64,000 bases of DNA from Aureobasidium sp. EXF-3400. Its lineage: Eukaryota; Ascomycota; Dothideomycetes; Dothideales; Saccotheciaceae. The notes beneath the pieces were generated by a model, which saw only the letters and a program-made list of their open reading frames with translations, was not told the DNA's origin and did not search any database. Shown here in pieces: positions 46,084 to 57,398 of this stretch. The stretch lies in NCBI GenBank assembly GCA_024195585.1, contig SWBL01000086.1, forward strand, positions 93,117 to 157,116, written 5' to 3'. Numbering within the stretch: position 1 is the first letter of the stretch; every line of letters starts with the position of its first letter. Both the position numbers and the translations under genes were made by a program.

Positions 46084-47131
46084 CAATCTCAGATGAATGG
46101 AACACAACGCAAAGCTCATACAATATCTGTACCCTTCATGAGTCACGCTGTAAAGATTGCAGACCAATGATCACAATTACCAGGAAGCATGAATTCATTG
46201 ACCCTGCCGCCCTCATTTGCGGATTGTCCTAAAATTCCCAGCCGATCCTCCAACGCAATGGAAGGATACATCAAATTCAGAGAACTCTTCCTTGGAACGT
46301 AAGAACAGGATAGAACAATCTTCACAAAGGTCTTGCTTGCTAATGGTGATCACAGGCTGCAAAGAATAGGCAATCAGCGTTGATGCCCCATCTGAACGGA
46401 CTTATGCTCTCCCCAACGTTCGGATCATGATTGATTTTGATTAGATCTCTATTACCCAGGATCGATATAGCCTCGTTGGTCGCACTGCTCAAGTCCGTGC
46501 CAATAACAAGAGGAGATTTTCATCAATGCCCATGCTGTGAAGTGGTTCTTCGGCTCATATGTCAGATTGCCAGGAGGAGATCCTTGTCCAGTGTTACCGG
46601 CTTCCATGATGACCATATCATTGCGACCGTAGAAGTCGGTAGCCCAATACCGGAATGAGACTTGTGCGATGATAGCGGAAATGGCGTTCCAGTACAGTTT
46701 GATGTCGCCATTGATCCTCCAGGCTTGCCAAAGCTTGAGATCCCAGATCCGAGATCGCTGCCAGCCCCAATCACAGAGTCGAAAGACGAAGGGACTTCTC
46801 GTGTGTCTGCTTGGACAGGGGAGAGATTGCACCTGGCATGCGTTGGATACGAACAGATACATTCACCTATGTGAACATGTTTGTGGGAATGACTACTGAT
46901 GGCATTTTCAATGTCGAAACCCTATGTACAGCGTTTACCATGCTTGGATTATGAAATGCTATAAGAACTCCAAGTCTTCCGACACAGATCAACAAGTTTC
47001 ATGCATGCCGTGCACGTAGGAGGCTGACCTGAATGTCTGCTTCTGTTCAAGAAGAATGGCGCATACAACATATCCACTCATGAATTTAGCGTGTCTGCTT
47101 TGTTTGACTGGCAGGAGTCAATTCAGACCGA
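46084..47131. other. Intergenic, no gene recognised
   Basis: Overlapping frames at about 46430-46890 on both strands are open for 70-136 codons but no domain is recognised; a TGA interrupts the plus-strand one. Confidence 0.4.
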
Positions 47132-48986
47132 CTAAGAGCTCCAGCCCTCAGAATAGCTCTGCTTCTGGAACAAAACATCATCCAACACGATAGCATTCTG
47201 GACCGAAGAATCGCCGCAGTAAAAGGCGAATTTAAGGGCCTGAGAGCCTGCCAAAGGCGTGATGTTGGGAATGGAGACCTTCTGGTACAGTTTACTGGCA
47301 AGCGGAGATACAACCGAGGGCAGGAATGCTGATACAACAGTCCCGCCAACCGAAGTGACCAAGCTGCATGTGTTGGCGCTGCCCAAATATTGGAAGTAAT
47401 AGAAGGTCAATGTGTACTGATCGGAGGTAGAAAGGTCATTAAGGGTCTGACTGAGAAGATTTGTTATTGTTGAGCCAGGGAAAAAATTGAAGATACTATT
47501 CCAGATTAGTCTCCAGAAACATGAGAGAGGTCATATAGGAATACATACAATGCGGTTGTACCATCGTAGGCTAGGATTCCGTCCCAGAGTCTATACCAAG
47601 AACGCGACGTGAACTAGGCAACATAGGTGGTGCCCGCCTGCACGGTACCACTTTGCTCAAAGGATGGATTTAACACAACAATAGGGCCAAGTGATGTGGT
47701 CTTTGGTGAGTAGAGGACTGTGGTGGTTGAGATAGAGGGGAGTATGACAGCAGTAGATGCTGTAGATGCGACAGTCACTTTGTGGGTCGTGATTGAAGTA
47801 TTGAGAGGCGCAAGAGCGGTCTGGGTAGAAGTGGTTGTGGTCGAGCCAGTTGCGACAGCAGAGCAAGCTTTGGACAACCGGGAAGGGGACCAGGTAGTAG
47901 CTGATGCAGGGGTCTGTAGCGCACGCTTATGCATGGCAGTCACAGTTGTTGTTACAACAGAAACGTCTGTGGAGTATGAGGTGGTGTATACAACTTCGGT
48001 AGTGTAGTCAGTTTCGATTGACGTCACGACAGAAGTGGCCGGTATAATGGTTGTGAAGACAGTTGAGACTGGTGGGACGTATGATAAATAGGCCGAGCAA
48101 AACTCTGCTCCCTCTGTGCTCAGATATGAGACATCCGAAGGACAACTGACGTCTCCCGGACTGGTTGCGTTGACAGCGGCGACGCTTTGCTGGATGGTAT
48201 AATGTGATTTGCCACGCCATTGACCAGTGTTTGTCGCGTAGCTAGCGTTCCAAGCTTGGGTGTAGAGCGAGCTGTTGATGGTTAAACAGAGCATTTGAGT
48301 TGTTGGAAGGGACTTATTTACCAGTACTGTCCCTGAGGGACACCATCCTTGAATAGCACGTAGGTATTGTAGAACTGGCAGAGTTTTGGTGGTTCCGAGG
48401 ACGGGGGATGTCTCAAGTTGTAGGCGCTCTGGGCGGTGCAAGCCACTGCGCAGAGACTCTCGTCGAATGGCCCAGAGCTGAACAGCTTTGAGCCCATGAA
48501 GGTGTCCGCACCATTGCAATTTAGAGGAGCATTGACAGCAGCGGAGTCTGGAATGGCTATGTCAGCATAGCCATCAGACGGCGAGATATAGTTTTCCGCG
48601 GAGGTTGAGCTGGCACGTTCTTCGACCGAAAGTGATCGCTTCTGCGGCAGTGGATTGCCGATGATCTCAGCGAGAACAGCATTGATGGCCGCTTGCTGGT
48701 CGTAATTTGTGTAGTTGTTGGGAGCTACAACGGGATCTGGGGTCGAATCAACGAGAGCAAAGTCAATATCCTGACGACGACGAAGGGTAGCCACACCGCC
48801 AAGGATTGGATTGAGTGTGGCCCCATTGAGTGCAGATGCATCTTGCAGAGGCTGCAAATCAAAGTCGGAATAGTCCACGAAAGAGCCGAGTGCGGGAAGG
48901 TCGATTGTTCCTGTAACATTTGTCGGCAGTGATGCAGCGGTAGAAACACCCAAAGCGAAAACGCTCAACGCAGTAGCGGAAAACAT
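47132..48986 (-). CDS. Secreted Ser/Thr-rich protein, C-terminal domain cut off by a TAG
   Basis: ATG at 48986 (an upstream extension is not signal-peptide-like). Signal peptide MFSATALSVFALGVSTAA. Exons 48986-48322 and 48271-47614 (50-nt intron, GTAAAT donor, AACAG acceptor) code for 440 residues ending in a TAG at 47614. The first part has a dibasic LPQKR site and conserved Cys text (CNGADTFMGSKLF, KLCQFYNTYVLFKDG, QYCSLYTQAWNASYA). A long Thr/Ser mucin-like stretch (TTTSTQTALAPL-type) follows. After the TAG the same frame continues GRSWYRLWDG-like text and, across a further intron near 47550-47490, a 100-residue beta-rich domain ending FQKQSYSEGWSS at 47132. That domain looks like a galactose-binding or CBM-like fold. 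So the ancestral protein was about 590 residues; the present allele would be truncated unless the stop is read through. Confidence 0.6.
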
Positions 48987-50663
48987 GATGGCGACTGAGG
49001 AAGAACAGATGCGATACAGAATAGCGAAGGCCGGAGAAAGCTTATTCCCTTCGCTTTTATGGTGATGCCAGTCACTGGTGTCCCAAACCATTGTCCGAAT
49101 TTGGCGAGGATTAATCGACGAGCTGAAAAGCCGCTGAGTCCTTGGGCTCTCACAAAACCGCGCGGTGCACGCTTACCTGCCACATTGAGCCCTGTGAAGA
49201 ACAGTTGCTAGATGTTCGGACTTTTTTCGAACGATCCTAGCCAATTGTAGTGATGTTGCATACCGTCTCCAGATTAAAGCTTACGGCCAGGTCCTCCGAA
49301 GCGAGCAGCTACACATTTCGAGATCATTCAGAACCGTCCTGTAGAGGATTCTCCAGTCGCGCACGACACATGATGGTTGGTGCTCCATGTTGCTGCACGT
49401 CCAAGAACAATAATAATGCATATGGATACGAGCGACCGTTGAGCTGAAAGTGCAAATTGCGCTTAGCAGTAGAAAGGGGAATTAGCGCAGCGCGCCGGCC
49501 ATGGAAGATCGAGGGACAGATCAAGGAGAAAGCTCTTTTGAGCGACATATGTGTCGGTGATCGTACAGCAGGGCCTTGCGATGATTGCAGTGAACAGGTA
49601 TTTCAGTTGTTGTAAGGTGTCGCAAAAGCGCCGGAGCAATTAGGCCAAACCACGTCCAGAACGATTATCTCCACGATGAACCATACGATCGCCTGGAGTG
49701 AGAGCCGTACTGTGGGCAGCACAAGAGCGCCGGCGATGAGGAACGTCGTCAATGTAGTCACCTGAAGGCTACCCCTTTGTGTCCATCTGTTTCCGCCAAT
49801 ATAGTGCCTTTGTTTGCGCAGCAGGGCAGGGTCATGAACGCGACATTCCCAAGCTCAACACATTCAACCTTTTTGACAACATGATAATCTCACAAGCAGC
49901 TTGTCAAACGTGAATCGACATAACTGAGTCTAGACTTCTGCGAGTCAAGTCGCAGTGCAAGGGTTAAGCAAGAAGAATAAACGGGATGAACGAAAATGGG
50001 GGGGTGGAGCTGCCAAGACACCACGAAAGGGAGAGACGGGAAAGTGCAAAGCGCGGCGGATGAACCCGTGGGCGTCGCGATTGCCAGAACTGACGGCGCG
50101 ACGAGCTTCGACCTTCTCTCTTCTCTCCTTCATCTTCGCCAACCGCTGGCCCAGCCCAGGGTCGAGAAGCAGTCTTGTACAAATTCATCCTGAGGGGTCG
50201 GTCAAAGTCAAAGACCTCTGTAATTCATCTGATCGCAACAGATAGGTATGTGACAAGACGCGGATTTGTCTGCTCTGGTTCAGTCGACGCCCACAATGCT
50301 GGGCAAAACATGGCAATCAGCGCAATCGCCACGGTCGCTCTGCAATTACACGAATGAAATCTGTCACCAGGCACTTCTCCCGTTGTCCAAGGAATCCAGC
50401 AGGATGCGACGACTGTAGATAATGCGATGCTCTACAAGCGACAACGATTCTTGGACCTTGGCGGCCAAGCCTTGTCCTTCACATTACTGGCTTGGGCTTC
50501 TTGGGCGGTCTTGAGCAACTGATAAGGTAACTGTTGGATGTCTATACAAGTACGCTGCTGGTCGCGTGGCGCAAGGTAGGTCTGCCAGTAGTTTTTCTCT
50601 ATCTGATTTCCCCCTCATCTCTCCTGCGCTGAGGTAAAAACACCAAGCAAGACTCTCACCAAC
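48987..50663. other. Long intergenic region, no gene supported
   Basis: A minus-strand frame at about 49625-49750 encodes a hydrophobic stretch (LIAGALVLPTVRLSLQAIVW) but has no ATG or clear exon limits. The rest, including a GC-rich block at 49990-50170, shows nothing. Confidence 0.4.
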
Positions 50664-52454
50664 ATGATGGAGAAGACAGCTCACGAAGACATCGTGGGCG
50701 GCAAAGTCTCGCCCCAATTGAGCCACGATGGTGCCTACGTGACCGACTACCCTGTTGAGAAAGCTCCTCTCACGACCAGACTTGGGCTGACTCCCGACTC
50801 GTTCAAACGTCGCACACTCGAAGACAAACACAATCAGCTCAACAAGACTCTCAAAGGTCGCCACTTGAGCATGATTGCAATCGGTGGTTCTATCGGTGCA
50901 GGTCTGTTTGTCGGCTCTGGCGGAGCACTGCGAACTGGAGGCCCTGCTTCGCTACTCATTGGATTCGGCATCATGGGCGTTGTAAGTCTTCCACTGTTGC
51001 TCTTCTTGCGAGAAGCACTGACATAGTCAGATGATCTTCAATGTGGTCTACGCTCTTGGTGAGATGGCCATCATGTATCCAATCTCTGGTGGATTCTATA
51101 CCTACTCTGTTCGCTTCATCGATCCTGCTTGGGGTTTTGCCATGGGCTGGAACTACGTCTTCCAATGGGCAATCGTTCTTCCACTCGAACTCGTCGTCGC
51201 AGGTCTCACGGTTAACTACTGGGGCGCGGATGTCAACGTCGGAGTATGGATCACGGTCTTCTTCCTTCTCGTTGTCATCATCAATATCTTCGGCGTCCTC
51301 GGATATGCAGAAGAAGAGTTCTGGGCGGCTCTTCTCAAGCTTTCGACTGTCTCCATCTTCCTGATCATGGGTGTCATCTTCGTCTGTGGTGGAGGCCCAT
51401 CCAATGGCAAATTTAGCGAGTATTGGGGTGCGCGCAATTGGTACGACCCAGGCGCTTTTGCAGATGGCTTCCCTGGGCTCTGCTCGGTCTTTGTCACTGC
51501 TGCTTTCTCTTTCTCCGGCACTGAACTTGTTGGGCTTGCTGCTGCAGAGTCTGCGACACCTCAGAAGTCTCTTCCTTCTGCTGTCAAGCAAGTTTTCTGG
51601 CGCATCACTCTCTTCTATATCCTTGGTCTGTTCTTTGTTGGTCTGCTCGTCCCTTACAATGATCCACGTCTTCTTGGTTCAGGTGGTTATCTCGATGTTT
51701 CGACTTCTCCCTTTGTCATCACCGCAGTTGATGCAGGTATCCCTGGTTTCGGCGACTTTGTCAATGCCGTCATTCTGGTTTCTGTCATCTCGATTGGTCT
51801 ATCTGGTGTCTACGGAGGCTCTCGCACGTTGACAGCGCTAGCTGAGCAGGGATATGCCCCCAAAGTCTTCACCTACGTCGACAGAGCTGGCCGTCCGCTT
51901 TGGTCTACTATCTTTGTCCTTGCATGGGCACCTTTGGCCTACATCACGCTTGCTAGCACTGGTGTCATTGTGTTCGACTGGCTGCAATCGCTGTCTGGTC
52001 TTGCTGCACTTTTCACATGGGGGTCCATCTGTCTCGCGCACATCCGATTCCGCGCCGCTTGGAAGTATCACGGCCACAGTACTGACGAGCTTCCCTTCAA
52101 GGCCGTGTTCGGTGTTGTCGGGTCATGGATTGGCCTAATTCTAATCGTTCTTGTCCTCATCGCTCAGGTATGTCTTTCTATCGCAAGTCTTTTGAGTATT
52201 GCTAACAACAACAGTTCTACGTCGCTGTGAAGCCCCTCGATGCCGAAGCTTTCTTCGCTTCCTACCTCGCCTTCTTCGTTGTTGTTGCATTTTATATCAT
52301 CGGATGGATTTGGAAGCGTCAGACGTGGCACAGACTCGCCGACATTGATGTCGATTCAGGCCGACGCGAGATTGATTGGGAACATTTCAACAAGACAAGA
52401 GCTGTGTACGAGTCATATCCGAAATGGCGCAAGTTCTTGAGTCATTTGTTCTAG
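50664..52454 (+). CDS. Amino-acid permease (APC/YAT family)
   Basis: Three exons, 50664-50981, 51031-52167 and 52215-52454 (introns 49 and 47 nt), 564 residues. The cytosolic N-terminus leads into the family motif LKGRHLSMIAIGGSIGAGLF, and further motifs GEMAIMYPISGGFYTY and FSGTELVGLAAAES are canonical for fungal general amino-acid permeases. About twelve hydrophobic helices are present; the third exon adds the last two and a short cytosolic tail with WKRQTW. These are proton symporters of the plasma membrane with broad or specific amino-acid substrates; specificity is not readable. An alternative ATG at 50667 is one codon downstream. Confidence 0.93.
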
Positions 52455-53508
52455 GTGACCGACCTTGATATCTTGATCCCGAGAGTCAGATGGAATTGAG
52501 GCGACATGCGAGAGTTGCTCGGATCAGAGACAATGGGCGACAATATCATCAATCACGATATTGAAAATTCTGCTCCTCCGTTGCACAACGTTGTTGCTTG
52601 TCATTCGTATTTGTACGATCATGACCTGCACGTGATGCTTGGTCTTCCGCGCTACTTCCTTCGCTGACTGCTCAAGTCAAGTCTCTTTGCATTTCGAATT
52701 TCTGTCATGTATATCGTTCTGTCGCTGATCGAACTATTGCTCCGCCATTACCGCCAGCGGGAGTTGCAGCCAAGATTCTTGCTGAGATTGGTTTCAGGTG
52801 CCCAGATGCTTGCCTCCTTCCACATTCGGCAAGGTATAACGAGCCGCACACAATTGCACGCAGGCCATCGGGTCGTGGCTTCTCTCCCCCGTGCGCGATG
52901 TTGTCTGCGGAGGTGTCACTGCCAAGTGTCTATAACGCTCTTGCCAACCCTCGTATCTTCTACCAAGACTCTTCCCCCTCATTCCTCCTGTATCGCATCG
53001 CGGCTGTGCTCTTGGTATGGTCCATGCTACAGATAACAATACTCTTTGCCCAATGAGATGATAGGGATTACCTGGAATATTATCATCGTACATACTCCGC
53101 TTGATGAACATTTGGCGCCATAACGACGCTTCCCTTTTTGCGACCGAGGTATCGAATGTTCTACTACTGGAAAGCAGCATCCCCTCACAACACGGACCTG
53201 CTTCCATCGAGAGCTTGCATATCGCTGCAGCAGCGTACATTGGCGCAGCCTGGAAGTCTTGTGTCTTGTCGCTCAATGCCTCTGAAAGGAAGGTAACATC
53301 TTTGACAAGACTTGGTTTCTAGGATGTCTACTGTTGCTGCGCGATATGGCGTACAATTGAATGACCAGCGTACTAAGTCCGACTTACATGCGGACAAGCG
53401 CGATAGGTAGACGATTGGTATAAGTATGAGTGACTACCTACACAGGTACAGTGTTCTATCAGCTTCACCCTCTTTGTTTTCTCATATCGAGAACCATAAA
53501 CCGCAAGT
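52455..53508. other. Intergenic, no gene recognised
   Basis: Open frames at 52707-53322 on both strands overlap each other and lack domains. Confidence 0.45.
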
Positions 53509-55076
53509 ATGAAGTTCTTGCAGCTTGCTCTTCTCTTCCTACCAGCATGCGCTGTGGCTTATACGGAAGCCGACTATGACAGCGGCAAGGTGCATCAGAT
53601 GATCATGGATAGAAAGCATGTATGTTGATGTTAGCACTCGGTGCAGACTCGGACTGACCTAAGTTCAGGCATCTTGGGAGAAGCACAGAAAGGGAGGCGA
53701 GTACAACAGCAAGAAGTGGAAATCTTTCTTGAAGCACCACAAGGACAAGGATGTCATCAAATGCAACCCGAAGGGACTCGCAGTCGTCGAGCCAGGCAAC
53801 CCGGCAGAGACTTTCAGATGCAAGAACGTAAGTCCTCAGAACTAAGCATTCTGAATCCGCTTAACATTTCCAGATCGACTACTACGATTTCAGAAGCCAT
53901 GCAGACCTTGGTTCCTTTGCCGGAGAAGGATCTTCATCTTGGGGTTGGCTTTCTCCCAACGGTCGCGAGTTCGTTGCTATCGGACAAGCAGACGGTACTG
54001 CCTTCGCTGAGATTAACAAGCACGGCAAGCTCGTCTATCTCGGTCGTCTCCCTCAGCAGTCTGTCTTTTCGCAATGGAGAGAAATTCGCTCGTACAAACA
54101 CTATATGGTCATCGGATCTGAGGCACGCAACCACGGTATCCAGTTCTTCGACATGAATAAACTGCTCGACATTGATCCTAGAAGCCCGAAGAACTTCAGC
54201 ATCACTGCGGACGTCACTGGTCTGTTCACTGATCTTCCTGTCGGTCGCACACACAATGTGGTCGTCAACGAGGAACTTGGCTATGCAGTCTCTGTTGGTG
54301 CCCAACCTCGCAACAGCACTTGCCGAGCTGGGCTCATTTTCATCGACGTCAGCGATATCACCAAGCCTGTTTCCCCGGGCTGTGCAGGGCAAGATGGCTA
54401 CGTTCACGATGCTGAATGTCTTGTTTACCGCGGTCCAGACGAACGTTACTTTGGTCGCGACATCTGCTACGGCTACAATGAAGATACTCTCACCATCTAT
54501 GATGTGACCGACAAGACTGGTGTCAACGCCTCAAAAATCATCTCTCGCACCCCATATGTTGGTGCTTCGTACTCACATCAAGGCGCTGTCCTCGACCGCA
54601 ACTGGCAAGAATACCTTGTTCTTGATGATGAACTGGATGAGGAAGATCGCGCTGGTCCCGCAGCTGACCAGTATCCTGTGACCTACATCTTCGACATTCG
54701 CGACTTGGAAAAGCCAGTCAACACAGGTCACTACAAGTCCAGGCAAAAGGCCATCGATCACAACCAGTACGTCCATGATGGCCTTGTCTTCCAATCAAAT
54801 TATGCTGCTGGCCTTCGTGTCTACGATGTCAGCGGTATTCCTGCCGACCCGACAGGTGGAAATGTAGAAGAAGTCGCATATTTTGACATTTATCCTGAGG
54901 ATGATGCGACAGATGGTCTGGTCAATTTTGTAGGTACGTGGAGTCATTATGCTGGATTCCCTTCTGGCTACATTATGATCAATACCATCGAGAGAGGTGT
55001 TTTCATTGTAAAGATGAACCAATTCGGCAAGAAGGGCTATGGCAAGTGGTGGAATAAGCCACGAAAGGGCCTGTAA
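53509..55076 (+). CDS. Secreted LVIVD/choice-of-anchor-B type protein
   Basis: Three exons, 53509-53619, 53669-53827 and 53874-55076 (introns 49 and 46 nt), 490 residues. Signal peptide MKFLQLALLFLPACAVA. A short basic Lys/His-rich region follows (KWKSFLKHHKDKD), then a beta-propeller-like series of LVIVD-type repeats: WGWLSPNGREFVAIGQADGT, HGIQFFDMNKLLD, GLIFIDVSDITKP, LTIYDVTDKTG, YIFDIRDLEKP, LRVYDVSGIPAD, GVFIVKMNQFGKK. Fungal members are often annotated as regulatory P domain-containing proteins; the function is not known. Many conserved Asp and His near repeat starts (GYVHDAECLVYRG, DHNQYVHDGL) could bind metal. Expected in the secretome or cell wall. Confidence 0.85.
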
Positions 55077-55250
55077 AGTTTGTACAGACATCGAGTGCCC
55101 TACTTCTTTGGATGTACTAGTACGTTAGATAGTTTTTATTAGCATATAGTACTATTCTCTGCCTTCTATATACTTATATTATATAGTTGGTAGAAATACC
55201 TTGATTTTTCTACCGGACGCTAAGCTCTACAATTCTTTCTTTTCCGCCTC

Positions 55251-56322
55251 TTAAGGTCCCTCCCATACGCTGTCGTCCCCTCCCCATAGCTCTAATCCCG
55301 ATATTCCAGTTCCCTTTAACAACGGCCACAGCTCCGGAATCACCGCTTCCAGTGCCACACGAAAGTATCCAGGATATATGTCCGTCGGGGTCACAGCGAC
55401 GGGCGGCACATCACCAATCACCCAGTCATGGCTCAAGTCCACGGCCCAGATCCAAGGCTTGACATCAGAGGTGGGGTGAAGTAGGGAGGTGATTGAGATC
55501 TCGTCTGCCACGAGTATGATGGGCGTATCCAAGCCTTCAGGTACCTGGTCGTTAGCGCGGAGGTCTGAAAAATAGCTGCTTCCGGTCAGCACAATTCCTT
55601 CAATCTCGCGTTCTCGCGAGTCTCGACACTCGAGACGTATGGGCAGATCCACATACCTCACGGCGCCGTGCCAGCCCGTCCCCTGCAACTCTTTGTCCTC
55701 GACAAACATAGTCAACAGCTTATCCTTGATCTTTGCTCCTCCGAGGCACCCGTCCACACTCTGATCCTGCACGGTGTCGAAAATGCCTTTCCAGCGTTCC
55801 CACTCTTCTTCGTCAGTGTAATCTAGTCGAACAATCGCAAAGCCAAAATCATCGTAGCCTGCTTCCTCAACCACTTGCACCACCGCGTCGACGTCAGGTT
55901 TAGGTTTTGGCATAGAAGATGTAGGGACTATCGGTGTGCCGGGATCGCTAAAGTAGCGTTCCCTTTCTTTCAGCAGCCATTGATGTTTCCGCTGCTCCAG
56001 AACGTCGCGATGAACGGGATCTGACGGCGGAATAGTGGTGGACGCAAAGATGGGGTCCTGCGGTAGGAGTTTCAGGCGAAGTCGTTCTAGTCGCGAGCGC
56101 TCGTCTATGAGTGCGCCGAGCAGTACATCTTGGGCCGCGGGAGAGGAGACAGCGTTCGGTGCGATCAGATGTAATGTCTAACAGAAAAGTCAGCAGAGAG
56201 ACTGGTAAAAGGTGAGCATTGTGGAATGAGGGAGGTCTTACAGAGTAATCCAGCCGTAGGAGCTCATCAGCGGTCGCGTTAGCTACGTGCTGTGCCGTCC
56301 ACCCGGGTGGCGTATAGGACAT
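55251..56322 (-). CDS. Conserved fungal hypothetical protein
   Basis: Two exons, 56322-56242 and 56177-55251 (64-nt intron, GTAAGA donor, CTGAC branch, TTAG acceptor), 335 residues. Exon 2 begins TLHLIAPNAVSSPAAQDVLL and has an Arg/Leu-rich helix, a Pro-rich linker and then YDDFGFAIVRLDYTDEEEWE, a text common to many uncharacterised ascomycete proteins. The C-terminal half is beta-rich with conserved Trp and Asp (ISITSLLHP, WIWAVDLSHDW, YPGYFRVALEAVIPELWPLL). No catalytic motif, signal or TM is visible, so it is probably cytosolic. Function unknown. Confidence 0.75.
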
Positions 56323-56733
56323 TCTGTTTCAGTTATTTGATCAGCTTTAACGCTAAGGCGCGGCATAGTGACCGTCTCGGAGTGGAACGAGCAATGTCGC
56401 CGAAATATAGAGACGGAAACAAGAGTCCACGTCGGATGGCTACTCGAACATCGGCGTTCGGGGATGGTGCCAAGGATCAACCGTGATGACAGCTGTAAAC
56501 AAGTTGAAAAACCTTAAATTAACTCCGCAACAGTCTAGTCAAACTCCATGAAATATCACAACTTTACGCACTAGAGACAGCTAGTGAGATATCGCAGTCC
56601 TCTTCTCTACTTCTAGTCTATCTGACCCCTTGCAGAAAGCTGTGATGCCAGACTGAGTCGGGCCGCCAGGACTGGTCATAGTCACAGGCGTAGTCGACGA
56701 TACTGTCGCTGGGCCGTTTCCTGAAGTGTCCCG
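56323..56733. other. Intergenic, no gene recognised
   Basis: Upstream of the hypothetical protein and downstream of the LysM fragment. No feature seen. Confidence 0.45.
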
Positions 56734-57250
56734 TTAGACGCAGTAAGCATCACCAAGGATAAGGTTGCTACAGACGGCATTGAGATCTTCGTTCCGAGTC
56801 TGCAACTGGGCGAAAGTGATGCCATATCGATCTTCCAGCAGGCCACAGTAATCTCCACTGACGACAGTATGGTACTGGAAGCAGTTACTGATGGTGCCAT
56901 TTGGCGTTGGAGCTGCAGCAGTCACGTAGGTCGAGGTCGCGTTTCCAGAAGTAGCATTTACATTCCAATTTGCTGTCGAAAACACACAGTAAGCCAGGCC
57001 AGGTGTCAGGTTCGTGCAGTCTGAGTTGACCGATGGGTTGATGCTCTCGAACAGCCCAATGGAAATGGTCTTGTTGAGTGCAATCAAGCTACAATCATCA
57101 CCACTCTGGACCGTATAGTATTTGCCGCAGAATGGGGTTGTGCCTCTAGCAACGTTCGAAGGTGGAGACACAGTCGCGGTCGCGTAGACAGCGGTCTGAG
57201 TGACGGTGGCATTAGCAATTGTGGTACCATCGTATGCTCCCTAAAGCTTC
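56734..57250 (-). CDS. LysM-domain protein fragment lacking a start
   Basis: The frame ending at 56734 encodes two LysM-like modules: CGKYYTVQSGDDCSLIALNK with INPSVNSDCTNLTPGLAYCV, and CFQYHTVVSGDYCGLLEDRY with LNAVCSNLILGDAYCV, separated by an Asn/Thr-rich glycosylatable linker. Each has the YxVxxGDxC pattern and paired Cys of fungal-type LysM. LysM effectors bind chitin fragments and shield hyphae or block host chitin perception. The first codon in frame is GTG, and a typical acceptor (CTTTAG) just before 57250 implies a missing upstream exon with a signal peptide. I find no such exon in the next 150 bases, so this may be a 5'-truncated pseudogene or a gene whose first exon I cannot see. 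Confidence 0.65.
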
Positions 57251-57398
57251 TTAAGTTTTGGAAAAGAAAAAGAGTTTTGCAGCCTGCTTGATCGTTAGTT
57301 GATGAGATCACAATTCTTATACCCGTACATACTATATAGCCGAGATACTTTGCAGCCGAGTCAAGGATTTAATATAGATGAGTTCGGTTACGAATACG

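Noticed and set aside
46431..46890. Open frames on both strands as a decayed gene
   Set aside because: Neither strand gives family text; a TGA interrupts the plus frame.
49625..49750. Hydrophobic minus-strand frame as a membrane-protein exon
   Set aside because: No ATG, no consistent donor or acceptor set and no family recognised.
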